6,408 nt of DNA from Solirubrobacterales bacterium (GCA_017354065.1 JAFMRN010000143.1:1-6408); one strand, 5' to 3'; positions 1 through 5,226 are shown, counted from the stretch's first letter. The notes: generated from the letters alone by a model not told the origin. Made by a program: numbers and translations.

Positions 1-471
1 CTGCACCCCCACCCCGCCTACCTGCTGGGACCGATGACGCGGATCCTGGCCTGGAACCGAGCCGCCACTGAACTGTTTGGCTCGCCCCACCACCTGGAGC
101 CAGAGCGCCGCTCACTGCTGTGGATGCTGCTGGTCGACCCCGGACTACAGGAGGGAGACCTGAATCGCGAGCACACCGGCCGCAACATGCTCGCCCGCTT
201 CCGCGGCGAGTATGCCCAGCATGTCGGCGACCCTGCCTATGAGCGCTTCGTCGCCGACCTGGCAGAGCACAGCCCCTGGTTCACCAGTTGGTGGGAGGAG
301 CACGAGATCCAGGACACGCAGCGCGGGACCAAGACGCTCGAGCACCCGAGCCTGGGCACGCTGCGCCTGCACCACGCCCAGACGGTCCCAACCGGAGCCC
401 CCGAGCTCCGGTTGAGCATCTACACGCCGGTAGACGCAGCGACCCGCGCCGCGCTGGCGGCGATTCCCTGA
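1..471 (+). CDS. MmyB-type transcriptional regulator, C-terminal ligand-binding domain (5' partial)
   Basis: The reading frame is open from base 1 and ends at TGA 469-471, giving 156 visible residues. The first in-window Met (base 34) lies inside the conserved domain, so the true start and the expected N-terminal XRE-type helix-turn-helix are upstream of the window. Family hallmarks are visible in order: the PAYLLGP...ILAWNRAA strand-helix at about residues 6-22, the LLWMLLVDPG segment, the arginine-rich helix around LARFRGEYAQHVGD, SPWFTSWWEEHEI (about residues 80-92), HPSLGTLRLHH, and a C-terminal LSIYTPVDAATRAAL. In characterised relatives this domain binds small fatty-acid-like ligands and the HTH represses or activates nearby genes. 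MmyB regulators often sit beside an oxidoreductase gene they control. Here the neighbour is an aldo/keto reductase, but it is convergent, so control of it is only a guess. Family assignment is firm and the ligand is unknown. Confidence 0.9.
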   Translation: MHPHPAYLLGPMTRILAWNRAATELFGSPHHLEPERRSLLWMLLVDPGLQEGDLNREHTGRNMLARFRGEYAQHVGDPAYERFVADLAEHSPWFTSWWEEHEIQDTQRGTKTLEHPSLGTLRLHHAQTVPTGAPELRLSIYTPVDAATRAALAAIP

Positions 472-1365
472 TCAGTGCTCGGCCACGCTGAGTGGCCGTG
501 GCAGCGGCGTCGCCTGATCCAGTCGCGCCAGGTCCTGGGCGTCGAGTGCGACCTCGCCGGCCGCGATGTTCTCCTCCAGGTGCTTGACGCTGCTGGTGCC
601 GGGGATCAGCAGGATCCGCTCGGAGCGGTGCAACAGCCAGGCCAGGGCGATCTGGCTCGCCGACACGCCGTGGCGCGTGGCGACCTCAGCCACCGCGGGG
701 TCGGCGGCCAGCTGGGCGGGGCCGCCGGTGAAGGCCGAGCCCAACGGGAAGAACGGCACGAACGCGAGCTTGTGCTCCTCACAGAGGTCGAGCAGCGCTT
801 CCCCGCCGCGGTTGACGACGCTGAACTCGTTCTGCACGCAGGCAACCGGCACCAGGTCAAGGGCCTTCTTCACGGTCTCCACTGACGCGTTCGAGATGCC
901 GATCAGATCGAGCTTGCCCTCGCGCTGGAGGTCGGACAGCGCGCCGAGCTGCTCGGCTAGCCGTCCCTCCGAGTCGTCCTCATCCATCAGCCGCAGGTTC
1001 ACCAGGTCAACCCGCTCCAGCTCGAGCGTGCACAGGTTGTCCTCCACGCCGGCGCGCAGCTCGGCCGGCGTCTGGGCCGGCAGCCACGCGCCGCTGTCAT
1101 CGCGGCGGGCACCGACCTTGGTCACCAGCCGGAGGTTGTCCGGGTAGGGGTACAGCGCGTCGTGGATCAGCTGGTTGACGACGTCGGGGCCATAGAACTG
1201 GGAGGTGTCGATGTGGTCGATCCCGAGCTCAAGCGCGCGCTTCAGCACCGCTTTTGCCGCCTCTGGGTCCTTGGGCGGGCCGAACACGCCGGGGCCTGCC
1301 AGCTGCATCGCACCGAAACCGATTCGTTTGACGGTCTTGTCACCGAGGAGAGCTGTGTTGGTCAT
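472..1365 (-). CDS. aldo/keto reductase, YdbC/PdxI (pyridoxal reductase)-like
   Basis: This is a 297-residue NADPH-dependent aldo/keto reductase with a TIM-barrel fold, presumably cytosolic. The segments RIGFGAMQLAGPGVFGP (residues 14-30), HIDTSQFYGP (51-60), VTKVGARR (81-88), VDLVNLRLM (119-127) and ILLIPGTSSVKHLEEN (251-266) closely resemble my recollection of E. coli YdbC/PdxI, which reduces pyridoxal to pyridoxine in vitamin B6 salvage. The expected catalytic residues D53, Y58 and K83 are present. The usual histidine after strand 4 is replaced by R125, which I recall also in YdbC. IPGTSS with K261 is the NADPH phosphate-binding region. The ATG at 1365 was chosen because homology begins there; an in-frame ATG at 1425 would add 20 hydrophobic residues unlike the family. 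The gene is divergent from the flavin-fold oxidoreductase and converges on the MmyB-type gene with no gap. Fold is certain and substrate is inferred. Confidence 0.9.
   Translation of the reverse strand: MTNTALLGDKTVKRIGFGAMQLAGPGVFGPPKDPEAAKAVLKRALELGIDHIDTSQFYGPDVVNQLIHDALYPYPDNLRLVTKVGARRDDSGAWLPAQTPAELRAGVEDNLCTLELERVDLVNLRLMDEDDSEGRLAEQLGALSDLQREGKLDLIGISNASVETVKKALDLVPVACVQNEFSVVNRGGEALLDLCEEHKLAFVPFFPLGSAFTGGPAQLAADPAVAEVATRHGVSASQIALAWLLHRSERILLIPGTSSVKHLEENIAAGEVALDAQDLARLDQATPLPRPLSVAEH
480..498. terminator. candidate bidirectional hairpin terminator at a convergent gene end
   Basis: CGGCCAC (480-486) and GTGGCCG (492-498) form a perfect 7-bp GC stem with a 5-base loop. The stem begins 9 bases after the stop of the MmyB-type gene and lies inside the last codons of the opposing aldo/keto reductase. 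There is no T-tract on either side, so an intrinsic terminator is only plausible; actinobacteria often use such tail-less hairpins. The two genes leave no intergenic space, so any hairpin terminator for the upstream gene must overlap the other gene's coding sequence. Confidence 0.35.
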
Positions 1366-1454
1366 GGCCACAGCCTGCAGTACCGACCCCAGGGCGACAA
1401 GAAGTGTGGCGAACCTGGGAGCCACACCACCACCTTGGCCGTACCCTCTCAGCC
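1366..1454. promoter_or_regulatory. divergent promoter region between the two oxidoreductase genes
   Basis: The 89-bp gap has no purine-rich Shine-Dalgarno before either start codon. On the plus strand TACCCT (1442-1447) fits the actinobacterial -10 form TAnnnT and ends 7 bases before the ATG at 1455, the spacing of a leaderless transcript. No convincing -35 accompanies it. On the minus strand TTGTCG (1400-1395), a 17-base spacer and CAGGCT (1377-1372) lie just before the ATG at 1365, also consistent with a leaderless or very short leader, but the -10 is weak. Both assignments rest on pattern and spacing only. Confidence 0.4.
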
Positions 1455-2399
1455 ATGGACCTATCGCTGATGATCGAAGGTCAGGAGGGCGTCAGCTGGG
1501 AGCAGTGGGTCGCGCTGGCCCACGCCTGTGAACAGCACGGGATCGACACGCTGTTCCGCTCCGACCACTACATGAACCTCGACGGCCAGCACCCCGAGCG
1601 CGGCTCTCTCGATGCCTGGGGGACGTTGTGCGCGCTGGCCGCGGTCACCTCGACGGTGCGGCTCGGGACGATGGTCTCCCCCGCCACGTTCCGCCACCCC
1701 TCTGAGCTGGCCCGGCTCGCGACCACCGCGGACCGGATCTCCGGCGGCCGGATCGAGCTCGGTCTCGGCGCCGGCTGGCACCAGCGTGAGCATGAGGCCC
1801 ACGGCTTCAACTACCACGACGCGCGCACGCGGATGGACATCCTTGAGGAGCAGCTCCAGGTCGTCCTCGGCAACTGGGCCGCGGGTCCGTTCGACTTCAG
1901 CGGCGACCACTATCGGATTCAGGAGCTGGACGCCCAGCCAAAGCCGGTGCAACAACCCCACCCGCCGCTACTGATGGGCGGGATCGCGGGTCCCCGCGGC
2001 GCCGCGCTGGCCGCCCGCTACGCGGATGAGTACAACACCGTGTTCCCGACCCTCGCTGAGATCCGTGAGCGCCGCGGCCGCCTGGAGGCAGCCTCGGAGA
2101 AAGCAGGCCGCACCCGCCCGCTGCCGCTGTCGGTCATGACGCTGGTGCTGATCGGCAGCGACCAGTCCGACCTAGATGCGCGCATCGCCAGAGTGGCGGC
2201 CGCACAGGGCGTCTCGGTCCAGGATTTCCGCGCCAACATCAATCCCGCGTGGGTAGTCGGCCTGGTCGATGACGCGCTGGAGAAGCTCCACGCCTTGGCC
2301 GAGGCCGGCGTCAGCCGCGTTATGTGCCAGCACCTCGCCCACGACGACGTCGAGTTCGTGGAGCTGCTCGGCAGGACGGTGGCACCGCAGCTTCCCTGA
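1455..2399 (+). CDS. LLM-class F420-dependent oxidoreductase, Rv1855c-like
   Basis: This 314-residue protein belongs to the luciferase-like monooxygenase superfamily, in the branch that usually uses the deazaflavin F420 rather than FMN. Diagnostic stretches are the N-terminal LSLMIEGQEGVSWEQW (residues 3-18), TLFRSDHYM (32-40), RLGTMVSPATFRHPSELARLATTAD (69-93 region), the family signature GGRIELGLGAGWHQREHEAHG (97-117 region), and PPLLMGGIAGPRG (170-182), the cofactor phosphate-binding part. The pattern matches the Rv1855c-type subfamily as I recall it. Its substrate is unknown, so hydride transfer to an unidentified organic compound is the most that can be said. The ATG at 1455 fits the conserved start and lies 7 bases after a TACCCT -10. 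The longer frame from 1404 adds 17 atypical residues. Divergent from the aldo/keto reductase and followed after 119 bases by the polymerase gene. Confidence 0.92.
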   Translation: MDLSLMIEGQEGVSWEQWVALAHACEQHGIDTLFRSDHYMNLDGQHPERGSLDAWGTLCALAAVTSTVRLGTMVSPATFRHPSELARLATTADRISGGRIELGLGAGWHQREHEAHGFNYHDARTRMDILEEQLQVVLGNWAAGPFDFSGDHYRIQELDAQPKPVQQPHPPLLMGGIAGPRGAALAARYADEYNTVFPTLAEIRERRGRLEAASEKAGRTRPLPLSVMTLVLIGSDQSDLDARIARVAAAQGVSVQDFRANINPAWVVGLVDDALEKLHALAEAGVSRVMCQHLAHDDVEFVELLGRTVAPQLP

Positions 2400-2504
2400 A
2401 AGTTCCCAACCCTGCGCCGACTCAGGGGGGTTCGCGCGGTTTGCGTTGCTCAGCCCGGGTTGCCGCCCAACCCCCTCCACACGCCACGGGGGTTGGGAAG
2501 TTCC
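2400..2504. repeat. nested inverted-repeat array between the LLM and polymerase genes
   Basis: Four related segments lie here: A, TTCCCAACCC (2403-2412); D, GGGGGTT (2426-2432); B, CCCAACCCCC (2466-2475); C, GGGGGTTGGGAA (2488-2499). B and C form a perfect 10-bp stem with a 12-base loop. A and C can instead pair over 10 bp across 77 bases. D can pair with B (7 bp), or its edge CAGGG (2423-2427) with CCCTG (2410-2414). AAGTTCC also occurs directly repeated at 2400-2406 and 2498-2504, so the block is bounded by near-identical ends. It may be a REP/REPIN-like mobile palindrome, a tail-less terminator for the LLM gene, or a leader hairpin of the polymerase gene. The sequence alone does not decide. 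Confidence 0.6.
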
Positions 2505-2518
2505 AGGGCTGCGATGCT

Positions 2519-3445
2519 ATGCGCGTGGCTGAGGCGGTTGAGATCGAGACGAGCGGCCGGCGGGTCCGGATCACCAACCCGGATCGCATCTACTTCCCCG
2601 CTACCGGCGCGACCAAGCTGGACCTGGCCAACTACTACCTGTCAGTCGGCGACGGGATAGTGAACGCGCTGCGTGAGCGGCCCTGCATGTTGCACCGGTT
2701 TCCGAAAGGGGTGGGTGAACAGAAGGTTCACCAGAAACGGGTTCCCGCGGGGGCGCCGGACTGGGTCGAGACGGTCAACATCTACTTTCCGCGTTTCGGC
2801 CGCACCGCTGATGAGCTGTGTGTGACCGAGCTGGCCCAGGTGATCTGGGCGGTACAGATGTCAACGGTTGAGTTTCACCCGTGGAACTCACGCCGCGCCG
2901 ACACTGAGAAACCGGATGAGTGGCGGATCGACATAGACCCGATGCCCGAGTGCCCGTTTGATCGCGTCCGCCGCGTTGCCGGCGTCGTCCAGCAGTTACT
3001 CGATGAGCTGAGCGCAACCGGCTTCCCCAAGACCTCCGGCGGCCACGGCCTGCACGTGTACGTGCGGATCAAGCCCGAGCACGGCTTTGAGGACGTCAGG
3101 CGCGCGGCCCTGGCCTTCGCGCGCGAGGTCGAACGCCGCTGCCCGGAGGACGCGACCACCGTCTGGTTCCGCAAGGACCGCGACCCGACGCTGGTGTTTG
3201 TCGACTTCAACCAGAACGCGCGCGATCACACGATCGCCGCCGCATACAGCGTCCGCGGAAATGAATTAGGAACTGTTTCAACGCCGTTCACCTGGGACGA
3301 GCTCCCCGACCTCAACCCGCGCGATCACACGATCGCGACCGTCCCGGAGCGCTACGCCCGCCTCGGCGACCTGCACGCGGGGATCGACGACGCCGTGTTT
3401 GACATCGCACCGCTGCTGGAGTGGGCGGAGCGCGACGAGACCTGA
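2519..3445 (+). CDS. stand-alone LigD-type primase-polymerase domain protein
   Basis: This 308-residue protein matches the polymerase domain of bacterial NHEJ ligase LigD (archaeo-eukaryotic primase fold) with no nuclease or ligase domain attached. The whole domain is present: the N-terminal VRITNPDRIYFPATGATKLDLANYY (residues 16-40), PCMLHRFPKGV (55-65), motif I D138-I-D140-P (metal-binding), motif II S173-G-G-H176-G-L-H-V (nucleotide binding), WFRKDR (216-221), motif III VFVD229FNQN, and YSVR (243-246). Such enzymes add ribo- or deoxynucleotides during end joining or gap filling, and need Ku and a ligase encoded elsewhere. The start at 2519 was chosen because family similarity begins soon after and AGGG lies 10 bases upstream; GTG at 2525 is an alternative. 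It carries two TTA leucine codons (L160, L250), absent from the other genes here. It follows the LLM gene and converges on the small Cys-Cys gene with 3 bases between. Confidence 0.9.
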   Translation: MRVAEAVEIETSGRRVRITNPDRIYFPATGATKLDLANYYLSVGDGIVNALRERPCMLHRFPKGVGEQKVHQKRVPAGAPDWVETVNIYFPRFGRTADELCVTELAQVIWAVQMSTVEFHPWNSRRADTEKPDEWRIDIDPMPECPFDRVRRVAGVVQQLLDELSATGFPKTSGGHGLHVYVRIKPEHGFEDVRRAALAFAREVERRCPEDATTVWFRKDRDPTLVFVDFNQNARDHTIAAAYSVRGNELGTVSTPFTWDELPDLNPRDHTIATVPERYARLGDLHAGIDDAVFDIAPLLEWAERDET

Positions 3446-3448
3446 AGC

Positions 3449-3778
3449 TCAACCAGCGGAGCGATCGAGCATTTGGTGAAGCGTCTGGATCCCGTACCCG
3501 CTGGCGCTGGCCTGCATCACTACCGCGTCTCGGTCATTCCGTACCTGCCAGCGTGCCCAGCCGCAGCATTCGTTCTCGACCGCTACAAGGGCCTCCAGTT
3601 CGCGCTCCACGGCGGGATCGGCACGAAAGCGCAAGAGGATCCCGTCCGGCGTCCGCTCCTGAGACAGCCCGGCATCCCGCACCAAGCCGGCCCAACGCTG
3701 TGACTGTTTTCGATGGTCACCTGGCGTGAGCTCGCAGGCGACCGGCTCATCCGGATTGGGTTCAGCTGACCCGCTCAT
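3449..3778 (-). CDS. small Cys-Cys motif protein, conserved hypothetical
   Basis: I do not recognise a named family for this 109-residue soluble protein, but it has the look of a widespread actinobacterial type. Visible features are CELTPGD (C15 onward), QRWAGLVRDAGL (27-38), a strand-like GILLRFRADPAVERELEALVAVE (46-68) and the motif E70-C71-C72-G-W-A-R-W, then a C-terminal GYGIQTLHQML helix. Similar small proteins with an E-x-C-C-aromatic motif occur beside metal- or stress-responsive regulators, so a metal- or redox-active role is possible but unproven. No signal peptide or membrane segment is seen. The start is well supported: GGAGG (3790-3786) lies 7 bases before the ATG, and ATGA overlaps the stop of the upstream MDR gene, indicating translational coupling in one operon. 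It converges on the polymerase gene with a 3-base gap. Confidence 0.8.
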   Translation of the reverse strand: MSGSAEPNPDEPVACELTPGDHRKQSQRWAGLVRDAGLSQERTPDGILLRFRADPAVERELEALVAVENECCGWARWQVRNDRDAVVMQASASGYGIQTLHQMLDRSAG

Positions 3779-4686
3779 TGATTCGCCTCCACGGTTGAGT
3801 TGGGCACGAGCAGCCAGCGTCCCAGCGAACCGCTCGCGGCGTTGGCATCAGCATACGCGCTGGCGGCATCTGCCAACGGTCGCGACGCGGCGATTCGGAC
3901 CGGCGCCTCGCCGGCCGCGGCCAGGCCAAGCAGTCCCGCTAGAGCCGCGCCATCAGGCTGGGCGATCACGAACTTAGTCTTGATCTTGCGCTCGGGGGCG
4001 ACCGGCTGGCCGGGTTTGACCCCGACGAAGCGGCCGCCGTCGCGGAGCGCCCCGAGCGCCGCCGCTTGCAACGCCGCGGCGTCCAGCACCGCGTCGTAAG
4101 CCTGCTGGGGGAGCTCGGTCAGCACCTTGCCTGCGCCAGCTTCACGGGCGAGTGGCTCGGTACCAGGCCGGACGAGGGCAGCAACGTCCCAACCGTCCCG
4201 CTTAGCGAGCACGATCGCCCAACTTCCGACTGCACCCTGGCCGCCGGTCACGAGCAACCTACCCCGGTTGGCCCCGAGCAGGTCGAGCGCTTGGCGCGCG
4301 GTGATGGCACTGAGGGTGGCGGCGGCGGCGGACTCCAGCGACAGTTCGGCCGGGACCTCAGCGAGTGCGCCAGCCGACACCACCACCTCACTCGCATGAG
4401 CGCGCGTGGGAGCGGTGACATCGCCGTGCAGCCCGGCCACGCGCGCGCCGACCACCGGCTGACGGACTTCGCTCCCGACCTCCAGAACCGTGCCGGCGAA
4501 GTCAAAGCCGAGACCGATCACCTCCGGCAGGCCCAGCAACTCGTGGTTCGCCGCGGCGACGGAGTCATAGAAGGTGAACCCGGCAGCTGCCACCCCAACC
4601 CGAACCTCGTCGGGGGCGAGGGCGGGCGGGTCGCGTTGCTCCCAGCGGGGGATGGGGTCGCTGGAGCGGGAGATCAGTGCGTGCAT
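3775..4686 (-). CDS. zinc-independent quinone oxidoreductase-like MDR enzyme
   Basis: This 303-residue protein is a medium-chain dehydrogenase/reductase of the quinone oxidoreductase type. The N-terminal GroES-like domain (about residues 1-120) shows LAPDEVRVGVAAAGFTFYD (23-41) and VIGLGFDFAGTVLEVGSEV (56-74). The Rossmann part has the NADPH-binding LLVTGGQGAVGSWAI (144-158) and DGGRFVGV (216-223). It contains no cysteine at all, so both the catalytic-zinc and structural-zinc ligands are missing, as expected for zinc-free Qor enzymes that reduce quinones or enones with NADPH. The ATG at 4686 is preceded by AAAGGA 9 bases upstream and matches the family start; the frame from 4722 adds 12 unlike residues. 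It is divergent from an HxlR regulator, an arrangement known for redox-controlled qor genes, and is the first gene of an operon with the Cys-Cys protein. The exact substrate is unknown. Confidence 0.88.
   Translation of the reverse strand: MHALISRSSDPIPRWEQRDPPALAPDEVRVGVAAAGFTFYDSVAAANHELLGLPEVIGLGFDFAGTVLEVGSEVRQPVVGARVAGLHGDVTAPTRAHASEVVVSAGALAEVPAELSLESAAAATLSAITARQALDLLGANRGRLLVTGGQGAVGSWAIVLAKRDGWDVAALVRPGTEPLAREAGAGKVLTELPQQAYDAVLDAAALQAAALGALRDGGRFVGVKPGQPVAPERKIKTKFVIAQPDGAALAGLLGLAAAGEAPVRIAASRPLADAASAYADANAASGSLGRWLLVPNSTVEANQ
3786..3790 (-). promoter_or_regulatory. ribosome binding site of the Cys-Cys gene, inside the MDR 3' end
   Basis: Read on the minus strand, GGAGG is followed by 7 bases and then the ATG at 3778. 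It lies within the last codons of the MDR gene and fixes the start of the small gene, supporting it as a real coupled gene. Confidence 0.75.
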
Positions 4687-4693
4687 GAAGACG

Positions 4694-4700
4694 TTCCTTT
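4694..4700 (-). promoter_or_regulatory. ribosome binding site of the MDR gene
   Basis: Read on the minus strand, AAAGGAA ends 7 bases before the ATG at 4686. It selects that start over the in-frame ATG at 4722. Confidence 0.75.
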
Positions 4701-4715
4701 GGGGTTCGAATGTGC

Positions 4716-4744
4716 TTGGCACCCAACTATCAGTTAGTTACTCT
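4716..4744 (+). promoter_or_regulatory. predicted promoter of the HxlR regulator gene
   Basis: TTGGCA (4716-4721), a 17-base spacer and TACTCT (4739-4744) fit a sigma-70 promoter with an actinobacterial TAnnnT -10. Transcription would start near 4751, giving a leader of about 44 bases. The spacer is filled by the candidate operator 4725-4739. Confidence 0.6.
4725..4739. promoter_or_regulatory. candidate HxlR operator (inverted repeat)
   Basis: AACTA (4725-4729), 5 bases, then its complement TAGTT (4735-4739). A tighter reading is AACT-ATC-AGTT (4725-4735). It lies between -35 and -10 of the hxlR promoter and covers the -10 of the MDR promoter, so one bound dimer could silence both. HxlR/DUF24 proteins usually bind such sites next to their own gene; binding here is inferred. 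Confidence 0.5.
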
Positions 4745-4754
4745 CTTTTGGCAA
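4726..4754 (-). promoter_or_regulatory. predicted promoter of the MDR operon
   Basis: On the minus strand TTGCCA (4754-4749), a 17-base spacer and GATAGT (4731-4726) resemble a vegetative sigma-70 promoter. A transcript would start near 4719 and have a leader of about 33 bases containing the AAAGGAA site. It overlaps the opposing hxlR promoter, and its -10 lies inside the inverted repeat 4725-4739. Confidence 0.55.
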
Positions 4755-4755
4755 G

Positions 4756-4775
4756 ACGGCACTTTGAAGTGCCGT
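4756..4775. repeat. 20-bp palindrome in the hxlR leader
   Basis: ACGGCACTT (4756-4764) and AAGTGCCGT (4767-4775) are perfect 9-base inverted arms around TG. The element sits just after the predicted hxlR transcription start and 8 bases before its Shine-Dalgarno. It may be a second operator acting as a roadblock, or an RNA hairpin affecting hxlR mRNA. No T-tract follows, so a terminator is less likely. Confidence 0.7.
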
Positions 4776-4783
4776 ACACACTT

Positions 4784-4788
4784 GGAGG
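4784..4788 (+). promoter_or_regulatory. ribosome binding site of the HxlR gene
   Basis: GGAGG is followed by a 6-base spacer and GTG at 4795. This strong site decides the GTG start. Confidence 0.8.
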
Positions 4789-4794
4789 TACGCC

Positions 4795-5202
4795 GTGAGC
4801 ACTACGACCACCGATACGAACACCTTCGACGCCTTCGACGCCTCATGTCCGAGCCGACGGCTGCTCGACACGATCGGCGACAAGTGGGTAAGCCTCGTCA
4901 TCGCCGCACTCGGAACCCACGGCCGAATGCGCTACACCGAGCTCTCCACAAAGATCAGCGGCGTCAGCCAGAAAATGCTCACGCAGACGCTGCGAAAGCT
5001 CGAACGCGACGGCCTGCTCAGCCGGACTGTCACGCCATCGGTGCCGATCCGCACCGACTATGAACTGACACCGCTCGGCCACTCCTTGCTCGAGACGATC
5101 TGCCACCTCAAAGCATGGGCCGAGGCGCACATGCGCGACGTTGATACAGCCCGCGAGACATACGACCAGCAGAGAAACCCGCCCGGGGCAGTACCGTTGT
5201 AG
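4795..5202 (+). CDS. HxlR/DUF24-family winged-helix regulator, probable redox sensor
   Basis: This 135-residue protein has the full HxlR domain: the N-terminal C18-P19 with DTIGDKW (25-31), the recognition-helix region MRYTELSTKISGVSQKML (45-62), TQTLRKLERDGLLSR (63-77), the wing TDYELTPLG (87-95), and a C-terminal dimerisation helix LLETICHLKAWAEAHM (98-113). The cysteine before Pro near the N-terminus is the sensing residue in YodB and QorR-type members, which release DNA when it is oxidised or alkylated by quinones or aldehydes; C103 is the only other cysteine. The GTG start at 4795 has GGAGG 6 bases upstream. It is divergent from a quinone oxidoreductase-like gene, the same pairing as qorR-qor2 in Corynebacterium glutamicum, so autoregulation plus control of the MDR operon is likely. 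The inducer is unknown. It is followed by the GH79 gene after 24 bases in the same frame. Confidence 0.92.
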   Translation: MSTTTTDTNTFDAFDASCPSRRLLDTIGDKWVSLVIAALGTHGRMRYTELSTKISGVSQKMLTQTLRKLERDGLLSRTVTPSVPIRTDYELTPLGHSLLETICHLKAWAEAHMRDVDTARETYDQQRNPPGAVPL

Positions 5203-5204
5203 CT

Positions 5205-5215
5205 ACTGATAGTTG
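5205..5215 (+). promoter_or_regulatory. second copy of the operator/-10 motif upstream of the GH79 gene
   Basis: ACTGATAGTTG here is identical to the minus-strand sequence at 4734-4724, which contains the MDR promoter -10 GATAGT and half of the candidate HxlR operator. GATAGT (5208-5213) ends 13 bases before the ATG at 5227 and could serve as a -10, although no good -35 lies 17 bases upstream. The next bases only partly keep the inverted repeat (TAGCT instead of TAGTT). Confidence 0.4.
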
Positions 5216-5226
5216 TGCCTGGCCTG

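Noticed and set aside
566..1147. 193-codon open frame on the plus strand
   Set aside because: It is Ser/Arg-rich nonsense-like sequence antisense to the aldo/keto reductase.
2324..2518. Longer start for the polymerase gene
   Set aside because: The extension overlaps the LLM gene end, runs through the inverted repeats and shows no LigD similarity; the real protein begins at 2519.
4315..4332. GGC-type triplet run in the MDR gene
   Set aside because: It simply encodes an alanine stretch in the protein and is common in high-G+C coding DNA.
4066..4737. 223-codon open frame on the plus strand
   Set aside because: It lies antisense to the well-supported MDR gene, has no recognisable protein features, and is expected from the codon-position bias of high-G+C DNA.
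5199..5206. GTAGCTAC palindrome over the hxlR stop
   Set aside because: Eight bases is too short to support a function, and it does not match the operator candidate.
5200..5226. Read-through fusion of the HxlR protein into the GH79 protein (same frame, single TAG)
   Set aside because: The downstream protein begins with a proper signal peptide, which would be useless after a DNA-binding domain; separate genes are the simpler reading.
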